Source of the DNA: a virus
DNA: 21,355 bases
IMG/VR virus record: IMGVR_UViG_3300006875_000205
Coordinates: 1 to 21,355 of that record
Reading direction: 5' to 3' (one strand)
Shown here one piece after another: positions 1-5,669 of the stretch. Position 1 is the first letter of the stretch. Every line of letters starts with the position of its first letter. A program made the translations under genes and the position numbers. The notes below the pieces were generated by a model. It was not told the DNA's origin. It did not search any database and worked only from the letters and a program-made list of their open reading frames with translations.

Positions 1-111
1 TTTACCATTGCGAATACGGCTAATGACAGGTGTAGATACATCAAGTCTTGCGGCTAAATGCCTGTCGTTACGAATATCAAATTGTTTTTGAAGCGCATCT
101 AGCAGTTTCAT
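1..111 (-). CDS. XRE-like helix-turn-helix repressor (3' end off window)
   Basis: The 37 visible codons start at the ATG 111..109, preceded by an AAGGA ribosome site five bases upstream. The peptide begins MKLLDALQKQFDIRND and continues into LAARLDVSTPVISRIRNGK, a Cro/C1-type helix-turn-helix with an ALA-type turn and a serine-isoleucine-serine recognition helix start. Known members of this family are small phage or prophage repressors and regulators that bind operator DNA. The gene lies at the far end of the leftward operon, after a gene-free stretch, so it may have its own promoter. The C-terminus is outside the window, so its length and any dimerisation domain cannot be judged. The DNA-binding call is firm; the role as lysogeny repressor versus early-gene regulator is inference. 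Confidence 0.75.
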   Translation of the reverse strand, partial: MKLLDALQKQFDIRNDRHLAARLDVSTPVISRIRNGK

Positions 112-124
112 AAATATCCTTGGT

Positions 125-148
125 TATACAAATATATAAGCATGTATA
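125..148. promoter_or_regulatory. Inverted repeat upstream of the XRE-like gene (candidate operator)
   Basis: TATACA at 125-130 is matched by its reverse complement TGTATA at 143-148, separated by 12 AT-rich bases. It lies 14-37 bases before the start codon of the XRE-like gene, where an autoregulatory operator would be expected. A single TATACA half-site also occurs at 2089-2094 between the two divergent promoters. The repeat is short and the region is AT-rich, so chance is a real alternative. Confidence 0.35.
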
Positions 149-180
149 CGGCATTTATCTTATAAATTGTGCAGGGTCAC

Positions 181-390
181 TAGACTTGGAGCAGTCCGAA
201 GGAGGTTCTAGCCCCTGCTGCTAGGGTTACGCGCCACTCCTAGCTAGGCGTATTAGGTGGGTACTCGCTGCGTCCTTAGCCCCGGACGGTTTCCCTCCGG
301 TCATTACCCACAAGCGCATTCGGCATCCGCTTTCCCCATAAAGGGTGGACTTACTTACTGCGGTGATGAACCCGACGTTAATCAAAGAAG
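181..390 (-). ncRNA. Gene-free GC-rich region with several hairpins (possible structured RNA)
   Basis: Between the stop of the SSB-tail protein (409) and the XRE-like start (111) there is no convincing gene. By hand count bases 181-360 are about 57% GC, while 121-180 is about 32%. Several inverted repeats lie close together: GTGGGTA (257-263) with TACCCAC (305-311), CCGGA (282-286) with TCCGG (296-300) nested inside it, GTCC (272-275) with GGAC (284-287) as an alternative, a CTAGC/GCTAG pair around 208-224, and TACGCC pairing with GGCG-C-GTA (one bulge) around 229-253. High GC and nested stems in an AT-richer phage suggest a folded RNA. Flanking genes are on the minus strand, so that strand is assumed. 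I do not match it to a known RNA family. An origin or a packaging signal is an alternative. Confidence 0.33.
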
Positions 391-408
391 CAGCTTTCAG
401 TCCGTAGA

Positions 409-648
409 TCAGAACGGAATCGGATCGTTAGGATCTTCTTCCTGCTTTGCTTTAGGTTTGACTGCATCTTTAGGCTTTATAGACAAGCTAAAGAACTTTT
501 TACCGTCTTTGCTGGACTCTTTAACCCATGCTGAAAGCCAGTAATCAACTCCGTCGGCATTGATTGAGCCAGAATATTCTGGATGATTGTCTGCCGTTTT
601 GTTCAAATTTTTGGACAATATGCCCCTATTTGTATTATCAAAGCTCAT
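409..648 (-). CDS. Small protein with SSB-like acidic C-terminal tail
   Basis: A 79-residue protein, start ATG at 648 with an AAGG site, six bases after the ERF gene stop. It begins MSFDNTNRGILSKN and contains HPEYSGSINADGVDYWLSAWVKE followed by a hydrophobic strand KKFFSLSIKPK, a pattern seen in short conserved phage and plasmid proteins of unknown structure that look like a small beta-barrel. The last residues, EEDPNDPIPF, closely resemble the DDDIPF tip by which bacterial single-strand binding proteins recruit partners. Together with its position directly after a single-strand annealing protein this suggests a ssDNA-binding or recombination accessory role. That is inference: it is much shorter than an SSB OB-fold plus linker. 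Confidence 0.8.
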   Translation of the reverse strand: MSFDNTNRGILSKNLNKTADNHPEYSGSINADGVDYWLSAWVKESSKDGKKFFSLSIKPKDAVKPKAKQEEDPNDPIPF

Positions 649-654
649 ATTTTT

Positions 655-1278
655 CTACCTTGTGGTGAATTTTTTAATTGCTGCCCGTTGTTTACTATCC
701 AACAAACTCCACAGGGCGGTCTTGGAGTCTGCATCCAACTCACATTGCTCGATATACTGGACAGCACCTTCTACATCGTCCATTGATAGCAAGGAGATAA
801 CCTGTACTCCGATACTACGGATAGCCTCCTGGTCTTCGCTGGTCATTTCATCGAATACATCTTTGGTAATCGGCTTTGCTGACTTAGGCGTATCTTGGCC
901 TGTTGTAGCGTCTAGGGCATCATGCTCTACGATTTCAAGTGCTGTAACGTACAGATAGCGTCTGGAATAAGTTTCTACAGCACCTAGATTCTGGATAGGA
1001 TGACAGCCTTTCAGGTGAGCATCAGCCATCGGGCTAGTAAATGTAATGCTCCCACCATTATCAGTATCGACAATGCGTAAAGTAGCCAGCTCCTTATCAA
1101 AGCTGATGACTGAGCAGAGTCCAAGTTCATCGAATATCTGGTTAATGGTTTTAAGAAAATCTCCAAGCTCAAAATACTGGTATCCAGCGAATTTATTGTG
1201 TCCTGATTTTTTTAGTGGCGCTGCTTGTAATTTAATCCTAGCTTTTTGCAGCTTTGCGTAGACTTGATATTCAGACAT
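655..1278 (-). CDS. erf: ERF-family single-strand annealing recombinase
   Basis: A 207-residue protein in the ERF superfamily, which anneals complementary single strands during phage recombination and circularisation (prototype P22 Erf). Family signatures are visible: an N-terminal helix ending in PLKKSGHNKFAGYQYFELGD, corresponding to the usual 'K...YkY..L.D' block at about residues 22-40, and NLGAVETYSRRYLYVTALEI at about 98-117, matching the 'GSa.tYarRY.l....i' block. The acidic/helical tail after about residue 135 is not conserved in the family and probably mediates protein contacts. The start at 1278 has AAAGGA seven bases upstream, inside the end of the preceding 57-residue gene, so translation is probably coupled. 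It acts in the cytoplasm on replicating phage DNA. Confidence 0.92.
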   Translation of the reverse strand: MSEYQVYAKLQKARIKLQAAPLKKSGHNKFAGYQYFELGDFLKTINQIFDELGLCSVISFDKELATLRIVDTDNGGSITFTSPMADAHLKGCHPIQNLGAVETYSRRYLYVTALEIVEHDALDATTGQDTPKSAKPITKDVFDEMTSEDQEAIRSIGVQVISLLSMDDVEGAVQYIEQCELDADSKTALWSLLDSKQRAAIKKFTTR

Positions 1279-1281
1279 TAT

Positions 1282-1455
1282 TTATCCTTTGAATTTCTTA
1301 TACTCGATAATATTGAGTGGTTGAATTTCCTGAACAGGCTGTACCGGATTAACCTTAGCTTGCATTTCTTTACGAGCCTTTGCAAACGTCTTAGCAACAT
1401 TGGTACTGGAAGCAGGTACATATTTAAACGATGGATCTAGGATTGATTTACTCAT
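1282..1455 (-). CDS. Conserved hypothetical, 57 residues
   Basis: Start ATG at 1455, stop TAA at 1284..1282. The protein begins MSKSILDPSFKYVPASST and continues NVAKTFAKARKEM, a proline-containing N-terminus followed by a basic helix and a glutamine/proline-rich end. I recognise the 'ILDPxFKYVPAxxT...TFaraRrEm' opening as one shared by small phage proteins near recombination genes, but no function is known to me. The start lacks its own ribosome site; its ATG overlaps the TGA of the upstream 32-residue membrane peptide, so it is probably translated by coupling. Its own 3' end carries the ribosome site for the ERF gene. Confidence 0.75.
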   Translation of the reverse strand: MSKSILDPSFKYVPASSTNVAKTFAKARKEMQAKVNPVQPVQEIQPLNIIEYKKFKG

Positions 1456-1550
1456 AAAAAACTAGCTAAAATATAAAGAGCAATAATTATTGCACCGGAG
1501 CATACTGGGTGTCTAGCAAACCAATCATTCGTTGATAGCAGCTTTTTCAT
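1452..1550 (-). CDS. 32-residue single-span membrane peptide
   Basis: This short gene overlaps the 3' end of the neighbouring 64-residue gene in another frame. Start ATG at 1550 is preceded by AAGGA with a five-base gap, one of the best ribosome sites in the operon. The product begins MKKLLSTNDWFARHPVCSG and then has a single hydrophobic span AIIIALYILASFL that reaches the C-terminus. It ends in TGA whose bases overlap the ATG of the 57-residue gene (ATGA junction), and that downstream gene lacks its own ribosome site. Strong start signal, exact coupling and a clear transmembrane segment together argue it is real. Function is unknown; small phage membrane peptides can act in superinfection exclusion or lysis control, but nothing here shows that. 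Confidence 0.68.
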   Translation of the reverse strand: MKKLLSTNDWFARHPVCSGAIIIALYILASFL

Positions 1551-1719
1551 AGCGTTCCTTCTCCCAGATCAATTTATCAACGTGAGCCAGAGCCTGACCG
1601 TAGCTTTCAATATCTTTGCCTAGACTGCTGCAAAGCATCTGGCGGGCTATCTCAATTCCTTCGGCAATGCCTTCTTTGTAGGCCACAGTCCTTACATCTG
1701 AAATAATTGGGTTTTCCAT
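1525..1719 (-). CDS. Hypothetical protein, 64 residues
   Basis: Begins MENPIISDVRTVAYKEGI and has a repetitive 'GIAEGIEIARQML' helix, then a charged helical C-terminus ending EKAAINE. It is probably a small all-helical protein. The ATG shares its first base with the TAA of the upstream 91-residue gene (TAATG), with GAGG nearby as ribosome site, so the two are co-translated. Its last 26 bases overlap the start of the 32-residue membrane peptide in a different frame. No family recognised. Confidence 0.65.
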   Translation of the reverse strand: MENPIISDVRTVAYKEGIAEGIEIARQMLCSSLGKDIESYGQALAHVDKLIWEKERYEKAAINE

Positions 1720-1994
1720 TAGTTGCCTCGCAGTTCATTAGCAAAGTCGCGGTGATCTTCTGATGTCAGCACAACGTCAGGAGCAGATTTAGTAGCCCGG
1801 CACAGCATTGCAGCGATCTCGTTGCTCATAGCCTGACGCAACTTTTCTGGATTGAGTCTGTACTTAGACCAGACATACAGGATGTTACTGAATTCTTCCT
1901 GTATTACTTCAGCACTTAGATCGCACAGGAAATCGTCAGGGTGGCCTGTTTGTATTTCGTTAAGATAGTAATATTGCAACTCATATTTATTCAT
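1719..1994 (-). CDS. Hypothetical protein, 91 residues, first gene of leftward operon
   Basis: Start ATG at 1994 with AGGAG six bases upstream, about 37 bases after the -10 element of the leftward promoter, so this is the first gene of the operon. The protein is acidic and helical, beginning MNKYELQYYYLNEIQTGHPD, with a cluster of aromatic residues near the N-terminus and ending DFANELRGN. I recognise no family. First position after an early promoter is where phages often place host-takeover proteins, but there is no sequence evidence for that here. Confidence 0.7.
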   Translation of the reverse strand: MNKYELQYYYLNEIQTGHPDDFLCDLSAEVIQEEFSNILYVWSKYRLNPEKLRQAMSNEIAAMLCRATKSAPDVVLTSEDHRDFANELRGN

Positions 1995-2030
1995 ATTAGG
2001 CTCCTAGTAATCCGCAGTTGCGGTGTAGAG

Positions 2031-2059
2031 ATAATGCACCATCACAATATCTGTGTCAA
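2031..2059 (-). promoter_or_regulatory. Leftward sigma70-type promoter
   Basis: On the minus strand TTGACA (2059..2054) is a perfect -35 element, followed by a 17-base spacer and CATTAT (2036..2031) as -10. The expected start site near 2024 gives a leader of about 30 bases to the first leftward gene at 1994, which fits well. This would drive the operon containing the ERF recombinase. Confidence 0.75.
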
Positions 2060-2103
2060 TGAATAATTTTAATCGTATGCAATATTCCTATACAGAAATT
2101 CTA

Positions 2104-2132
2104 TTGACAGGACTAGCATATAGCCGCACTAT
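2104..2132 (+). promoter_or_regulatory. Rightward sigma70-type promoter
   Basis: A perfect TTGACA at 2104-2109, a 17-base spacer, then CACTAT at 2127-2132 as -10 (the overlapping TATATT at 2130-2135 would need a 20-base spacer). The start codon of the first rightward gene is at 2161, giving a short leader of about 22 bases that carries a GGAGGA ribosome site. It is back to back with the leftward promoter, about 45 bases apart, so a single operator-binding protein could govern both. Confidence 0.7.
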
Positions 2133-2160
2133 ATTCCGGTAGCGAAACAATGGAGGAACT

Positions 2161-2346
2161 ATGAAAGTTACTGAAATTGCTATTTTGATATTTGTATTTA
2201 CCTGTGGGGCGTTTTCTATTTATTGGAGTATTAAGGCTCAGGAACGTGGTATTAAGCAGTCTCATTGTGCATTTGCTGAGATTAGTCCAGACTTTAGCCA
2301 TCAGGATCGTGAGAAATGCAGAATTATGAGAGGACATAAGCTATGA
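2161..2346 (+). CDS. Small membrane protein, 61 residues
   Basis: Starts ATG at 2161 behind a strong GGAGGA site. Residues about 5-23 (EIAILIFVFTCGAFSIYWS) form one hydrophobic span, followed by a positively charged stretch KAQERGIK, so the C-terminal 35 residues are predicted cytoplasmic by the positive-inside rule. The soluble tail has two cysteines and an HQDREKCR segment. It is the first gene after the rightward promoter and overlaps the next gene by four bases (ATGA). No family is recognised. Confidence 0.72.
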   Translation: MKVTEIAILIFVFTCGAFSIYWSIKAQERGIKQSHCAFAEISPDFSHQDREKCRIMRGHKL

Positions 2347-2678
2347 CTCGTAGAGAGAAAATCCTACAGGTGTTTCATAAACATGGCGGGATGACTGCTG
2401 ATGCGCTACTGATGAACTTTGGAATGTTCGGCTATGGGCAGGAACATGAGCTTATGGCTGGCCTTACTGATCTGGTTAATTACCGAAAGTTAATAAAAAT
2501 AGGTGATGTATACTATGCTATTGGGCAACCACCAACAGTTATGGATGTTGCGCCACCTAGATACCAACCACAATTTAAGCCGTTATCAACGTTTTTACCT
2601 AAGTTATCGCCTAGAAATCAAACAATTGAAACCAGATCCTTCTATACCTGTACAAGCAGACTTGCCGAAAAGCACTAA
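2343..2678 (+). CDS. Winged-helix-like protein, N-terminal part of a frameshifted gene
   Basis: Start ATG at 2343 overlaps the previous TGA. Residues 1-60 (MTRREKILQVFHKHGGMTAD onward, ending IKIGDVYYAIG) look like a winged helix: helix, 'GGMTAD' turn, helix and a short beta wing. A proline-rich linker follows. The last part of this frame, around FYTCTSRLAEKH, looks unlike protein in its context, while the +1 frame at the same place reads into a well-formed zinc motif ending at 2787. The distance 2343-2787 is 445 bases, so one skipped base would give a 147-residue fusion of winged helix, linker and zinc finger. I think this is the N-terminal half of that gene, broken by a natural or sequencing indel, or joined by +1 frameshifting. 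Confidence 0.6.
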   Translation: MTRREKILQVFHKHGGMTADALLMNFGMFGYGQEHELMAGLTDLVNYRKLIKIGDVYYAIGQPPTVMDVAPPRYQPQFKPLSTFLPKLSPRNQTIETRSFYTCTSRLAEKH

Positions 2679-2787
2679 TTTTTACGGGTTGAAAGTATGC
2701 CCCGGTTGCAGACGCTCTAGAAGTAGCATTCAGTTTAAAGATGCTAATGTTTGCAGGACTTGCCAGCTAAGAAATGTAAAGGTATGA
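2503..2787 (+). pseudogene. Zinc-finger C-terminal part in the +1 frame
   Basis: This frame is open from 2503, but only the part after roughly 2610 looks like real protein: KPDPSIPVQADLPKSTNFYG followed by CPGC, about 16 residues, then CRTC. That is a four-cysteine zinc finger of the short kind found at the end of phage regulatory proteins and HNH-type treble clefs. There is no ribosome site at the GTG at 2503, and upstream codons look like a shadow of the winged-helix gene. It is therefore read as the detached C-terminus of the gene starting at 2343. Confidence 0.5.
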
Positions 2788-2884
2788 TCTACGGGAATGG
2801 CTAGGGAGTGCAACCCGAAAAGACGATTCGTTACCGTCCTGCCTTATCCCACCAAGTAACGACAGCCAATAACGTGAGGCAGTT
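2788..2884 (+). other. 97-base intergenic segment with a 7-bp inverted repeat
   Basis: No gene is seen here. TCGTTAC (2828-2834) pairs with GTAACGA (2856-2862) across a 21-base loop, and GGCT near 2802 could pair with AGCC near 2864 around it. There is no T-run, so it is not an intrinsic terminator. The segment ends with GTGAGG, the ribosome site of the next gene, so a fold here might affect its translation. Confidence 0.3.
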
Positions 2885-3544
2885 ATGTTTTCTTATCAGC
2901 ACCATATCGGCGATTTTCGTCGAGATACAGCTTCCCTATCTGACGTAGACGCAATGGCTTATTTAAAGCTGTTGTGGATGTATTACGACACAGAAACACC
3001 ACTACCAGCAGATTCAAAATTACTGGCATTTAAGATCGGTTCAAATGCAGATACCGTCCAATTATTGCTGGACGCTTTCTTCATTCTAGACGGAGATGTT
3101 TACCGTCAGAAACGCTGTGATGCTGAAATCTCTGCTTATAAAAATAGGCAAGTAGTTGCTAGAAACAAGGCAAATAAACGCTGGAGCAATGCTATAGCAA
3201 TGCCGCAGCATAACAGCAGCAATGCCCCAGATACTAAAAACGATGCTAACCGAGAACCGATAACCGATAACCAAATAAATATAAAGAGCGCTCGCGGTAC
3301 TCGCTTATCTAAAGACTGGGAATTGTCTGAAGACCAAAAGCAGTTCTGCAAGCAGGAAAGACCAGACCTAGATCCGGTTAAGGTTTCTGCTGGCTTTAAG
3401 GATTACTGGATTAGCGTTGCTGGTGCTAAAGGTGTAAAGAAAGACTGGGACGCGACTTGGCGTAACTGGGTTCGTAATCAACGGTTCCAGAAACCTGCAT
3501 TTCCTGAGAACATAATCCCAGAGTGGAAGCTGAGAATCAAATGA
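2885..3544 (+). CDS. DUF1376-type phage replication protein
   Basis: A 219-residue protein. The N-terminus, MFSYQHHIGDFRRDTASLSD followed by MAYLKLLWMYYDTETPLP, is a typical DUF1376 (YdaU-like) domain, reaching about residue 85. It is followed by a low-complexity asparagine/serine linker, then a C-terminal module from about residue 143 with DWELSEDQKQFCKQERPDLD and a tryptophan-rich end DWDATWRNWVRNQ, the small domain seen at the end of phage replisome organisers and DnaT-like proteins. Such proteins bind origin DNA and help load the helicase. The helicase gene is two genes downstream, supporting that role. GAGG five bases before the ATG sets the start. Precise function is inference from the family. 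Confidence 0.85.
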   Translation: MFSYQHHIGDFRRDTASLSDVDAMAYLKLLWMYYDTETPLPADSKLLAFKIGSNADTVQLLLDAFFILDGDVYRQKRCDAEISAYKNRQVVARNKANKRWSNAIAMPQHNSSNAPDTKNDANREPITDNQINIKSARGTRLSKDWELSEDQKQFCKQERPDLDPVKVSAGFKDYWISVAGAKGVKKDWDATWRNWVRNQRFQKPAFPENIIPEWKLRIK

Positions 3545-3882
3545 AAGGCCACCAAGAGATTATCAAGATGCGTCTTGATAGGGTTGCTCCTAAAGCTATC
3601 TTCGTCCACTACGGTGAAGACAAAACTAAATCATGGGCTAGCTGGCATCGTCATACGATAGATTTTCCTGATGTGGAAATATTGCCGATAGAGAATATCA
3701 ATGCTCTGGATCTCAGATTCTGTGTAGGATTGCCGGTACACATAACGAGTCGTGAGCCGTACCAGAAGGTTAAGGCACTGCATAACGCTTTTCTGGCAGC
3801 CAAGGCTTCAAATGTACACACAGTGTGTAGACAAATATTGATAAATAATCTTGAGGAATATGATGACTATGTACCTAGCTGA
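3541..3882 (+). CDS. Conserved hypothetical, 113 residues
   Basis: I prefer ATG 3541, which overlaps the TGA of the replication protein as ATGA, over the in-frame GTG at 3523. The protein reads LDRVAPKAIFVHYGEDKTKS then a tryptophan-histidine pair and LDLRFCVGLPVHITS, with alternating strands and helices suggesting a small alpha/beta fold. I recall similar phage proteins with the 'R..P.A..V.YG.D.T..W' opening beside helicase genes, without assigned function. Its 3' end overlaps the helicase start by about 20 bases, so it is in the same translated unit. Confidence 0.72.
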   Translation: MKGHQEIIKMRLDRVAPKAIFVHYGEDKTKSWASWHRHTIDFPDVEILPIENINALDLRFCVGLPVHITSREPYQKVKALHNAFLAAKASNVHTVCRQILINNLEEYDDYVPS

Positions 3883-4822
3883 CAATATCGACTTCTCTGC
3901 ATACCTACACGCTACAGACCACAAGTACCTAGTCAAAGACGCTTCAGTCTGGATTGACGAGCTTGAAGACCAGATCGATAACCCGATGGTGGATCGGTCT
4001 GTACCTATGGAATGGGAGGCCACAAAGTCGTTTGCCTTCAGGCCGGGTGAGGTAACGGTCTGGGCTGGTTCCAATGGTGGTGGTAAGTCTTTGCTTACAG
4101 GTCAGGTTGCACTTGGTTTAATTAAGGCCGGACAGAAATGCTGTATTGCCAGCTTTGAGATGAAACCTAGAGTATCGATTAAACGGCTTTTAAGGCAGTT
4201 TGCTGGCGAAAATATCGACTGGGAGGCATCCAGACAAGGTGAGCCATACAAACGCGCCTTATACGCCCGTTTTAAGGCTTTTGCTCAGGGTAATCTTTGG
4301 TTCTATGACCAGCAAGGAACTACGTCTGCGGAACAGATTATCTCAGTGGCAAGATATTGCGCCGTAGAACTAGGGGTGCAACACTTTTTTGTGGATTCTT
4401 TGATGAAAATTATATCCGGGGAGGATGACTACAACGGTCAGAAGAAGTTTGTAGACGAGATGACTGCTTTGGCTAGGGATCACGACTGCCATATTCACCT
4501 GATTCACCATATTCGCAAGCTCCAGTCGGATGAGTTGATGCCTAACAAGAATGACCTGCGAGGATCGTCTTCAATTACGGATCAGGTCGATAACGTGTTT
4601 ATTGTGTGGCGCAACAAAAAGAAAGAAAACGATATTCAGAAGGGTCAAGAGATTGATCCGCAGAGTCCAGATATGATCCTGATGAACGAAAAGCAGCGGA
4701 ATGGGGAAAGTACGGACTGGTATCCGTTCTGGTTCCACAGGGATTCTAGCCAGTTTATTGAACGCTTTGAGGGCCAGCCAAGTGACTATGACAACAGAGG
4801 AAGATTTAAGGCATCAGTGTGA
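3863..4822 (+). CDS. DnaB/T7 gp4-type replicative helicase core (RecA-like ATPase)
   Basis: From ATG 3863 (GAGGA five bases upstream; earlier TTG 3851 and ATG 3860 are too close to it) the protein has 319 residues. It carries a P-loop GSNGGGKS at about 69-76, the 'SFEM' sensor after the next strand, a Walker B-like strand HFFVDSL at about 174-180, a histidine motif HIHLIHHIRK at about 210-219 and the DLRGSSSITDQVDN block at about 231-244 typical of hexameric SF4 helicases. There is no primase or N-terminal DnaB domain, so a separate primase or the host one would be needed. It should unwind DNA at the phage fork. The DUF1376 protein two genes upstream is a plausible loader. Confidence 0.92.
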   Translation: MTMYLADNIDFSAYLHATDHKYLVKDASVWIDELEDQIDNPMVDRSVPMEWEATKSFAFRPGEVTVWAGSNGGGKSLLTGQVALGLIKAGQKCCIASFEMKPRVSIKRLLRQFAGENIDWEASRQGEPYKRALYARFKAFAQGNLWFYDQQGTTSAEQIISVARYCAVELGVQHFFVDSLMKIISGEDDYNGQKKFVDEMTALARDHDCHIHLIHHIRKLQSDELMPNKNDLRGSSSITDQVDNVFIVWRNKKKENDIQKGQEIDPQSPDMILMNEKQRNGESTDWYPFWFHRDSSQFIERFEGQPSDYDNRGRFKASV

Positions 4823-4991
4823 GGTCAGGCAGGTACTTAGGTGGAGAGCAGAAAATCGCGACAAAGCAGTCAGTTATCTGCAATTAGTACGACAAAAACG
4901 GGGTGATGCGAAGGCTGACAAGCTAGAACGCGACACTAGGGAACAATGGGCCAAGGGAAACCGAGGCATTGAAGGAGAATGGCGTGAATAA
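4788..4991 (+). CDS. DUF7696-like small protein
   Basis: Start ATG at 4788 lies inside the end of the helicase gene, giving a 35-base overlap; codons upstream in this frame are helicase shadow. The 67-residue product, MTTEEDLRHQCEVRQVLRWR onward, has 'C.VR.VL..R...R..AV.YL..V...RG...AD.LE.D...QW..GNRG', which I recognise as the pattern of short phage proteins grouped as DUF7696. It is helical and highly charged. Function is unknown; it consistently travels with phage replication genes. Confidence 0.75.
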   Translation: MTTEEDLRHQCEVRQVLRWRAENRDKAVSYLQLVRQKRGDAKADKLERDTREQWAKGNRGIEGEWRE

Positions 4992-5388
4992 GCAAAGAAT
5001 ATATGACGCAATGTTAATTAAGGCTTTTAGGGCTGATATTCGTATGACAGACCTTGAGAAATGGCTTGCTCCTTACGATATTAAATTGATTGGTAGTGAT
5101 TTAAAGCGCATCCCTAAAAAAATTACATGGGTGGAACGTGTTAGGGTTGTTGTTGGTAGAAACATGAAATCATTAGCTGATCGTCTTTGGGATACGGACA
5201 AAAGCAAAGACATAGAAACATTAGATTGGATGGCAAACATTAGTTGTTCTAATCCAAGCTATGACAAAGTTTTAGCTGAAAGACAAAGACTTAAAAACCT
5301 ATCTAATAGAAATAGGAAAAAAGGTGGTGTTTTGTTTGAACAATGGGAGTCACAAAAACGAAACAACCAATGGGGTATTGTTAAATGA
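4984..5388 (+). CDS. AT-rich hypothetical protein, 134 residues
   Basis: I choose GTG 4984, which has AAGGAG with a six-base gap, over the TTG at 4969 that overlaps the ribosome site itself. The protein begins with NKQRIYDAMLIKAFRADIRM and ends in a basic KNLSNRNRKKGG stretch followed by LFEQWESQKRNNQWGIVK; the middle is mostly helical with lysine and arginine scattered throughout, giving a net positive charge. Base composition and codon choice are distinctly more AT-rich than the genes on either side, which suggests later acquisition. No family recognised; nucleic-acid binding is possible from charge alone. Confidence 0.72.
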   Translation: MNKQRIYDAMLIKAFRADIRMTDLEKWLAPYDIKLIGSDLKRIPKKITWVERVRVVVGRNMKSLADRLWDTDKSKDIETLDWMANISCSNPSYDKVLAERQRLKNLSNRNRKKGGVLFEQWESQKRNNQWGIVK

Positions 5389-5669
5389 GGGCTTACAGGG
5401 TAGACGGGAACCAGAAAGCTATTGTTGCTGCATTAAGAGCTGAGGGTTTTGTAGTCCAGCACTTGCATAAGGTAGGAGAAGGTTGTCCAGACTTATTGAT
5501 AGGTCATAGTGTTAATGGGAAGCGCTATAACGTCCTGCTGGAACTCAAGGATGGAGACGGAAAGCTAACGCCTCAGCAGGTAATCTGGCACGCTGGATGG
5601 CGAGGTCAAGTAGCTGTTGTAAATAATGCAAAAGACGCAATAGAAGCGGTTAAAAATGCCTACAAATAA
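5385..5669 (+). CDS. VRR-NUC domain nuclease
   Basis: A 94-residue stand-alone VRR-NUC protein of the PD-(D/E)XK superfamily. Catalytic residues are visible: Asp36 in GCPDLLIG, Glu53 and Lys55 in LLELKDG, and Gln64 in LTPQQ, with WHAGW after it, all in family order. Stand-alone phage members can cleave branched DNA such as Holliday junctions. The start ATG overlaps the upstream stop as ATGA, so it is co-translated within the replication block, where resolving or trimming replication intermediates is a reasonable role. The nuclease family is certain; the exact substrate is inference. Confidence 0.92.
   Translation: MRAYRVDGNQKAIVAALRAEGFVVQHLHKVGEGCPDLLIGHSVNGKRYNVLLELKDGDGKLTPQQVIWHAGWRGQVAVVNNAKDAIEAVKNAYK

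Noticed and set aside
360-382. A GGGTTCATCACC-like stretch on the minus strand, reminiscent of a tRNA T-arm
   Set aside because: Stem pairing is only three bases, the conserved A of the T-loop is missing and no acceptor or anticodon stem fits.
257-544. A 95-codon plus-strand frame across the hairpin region and into the SSB-tail gene
   Set aside because: It lacks a ribosome site, runs antisense through a well-supported minus-strand gene, and its openness in the first part follows from high GC.
587-958. Plus-strand frame of 123 codons
   Set aside because: It is the antisense shadow of the ERF gene and has no start signal.
2113-2337. Minus-strand frame of 74 codons opposite the small membrane protein
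   Set aside because: It runs through the rightward promoter, lacks a ribosome site and is antisense to a gene with a strong one.
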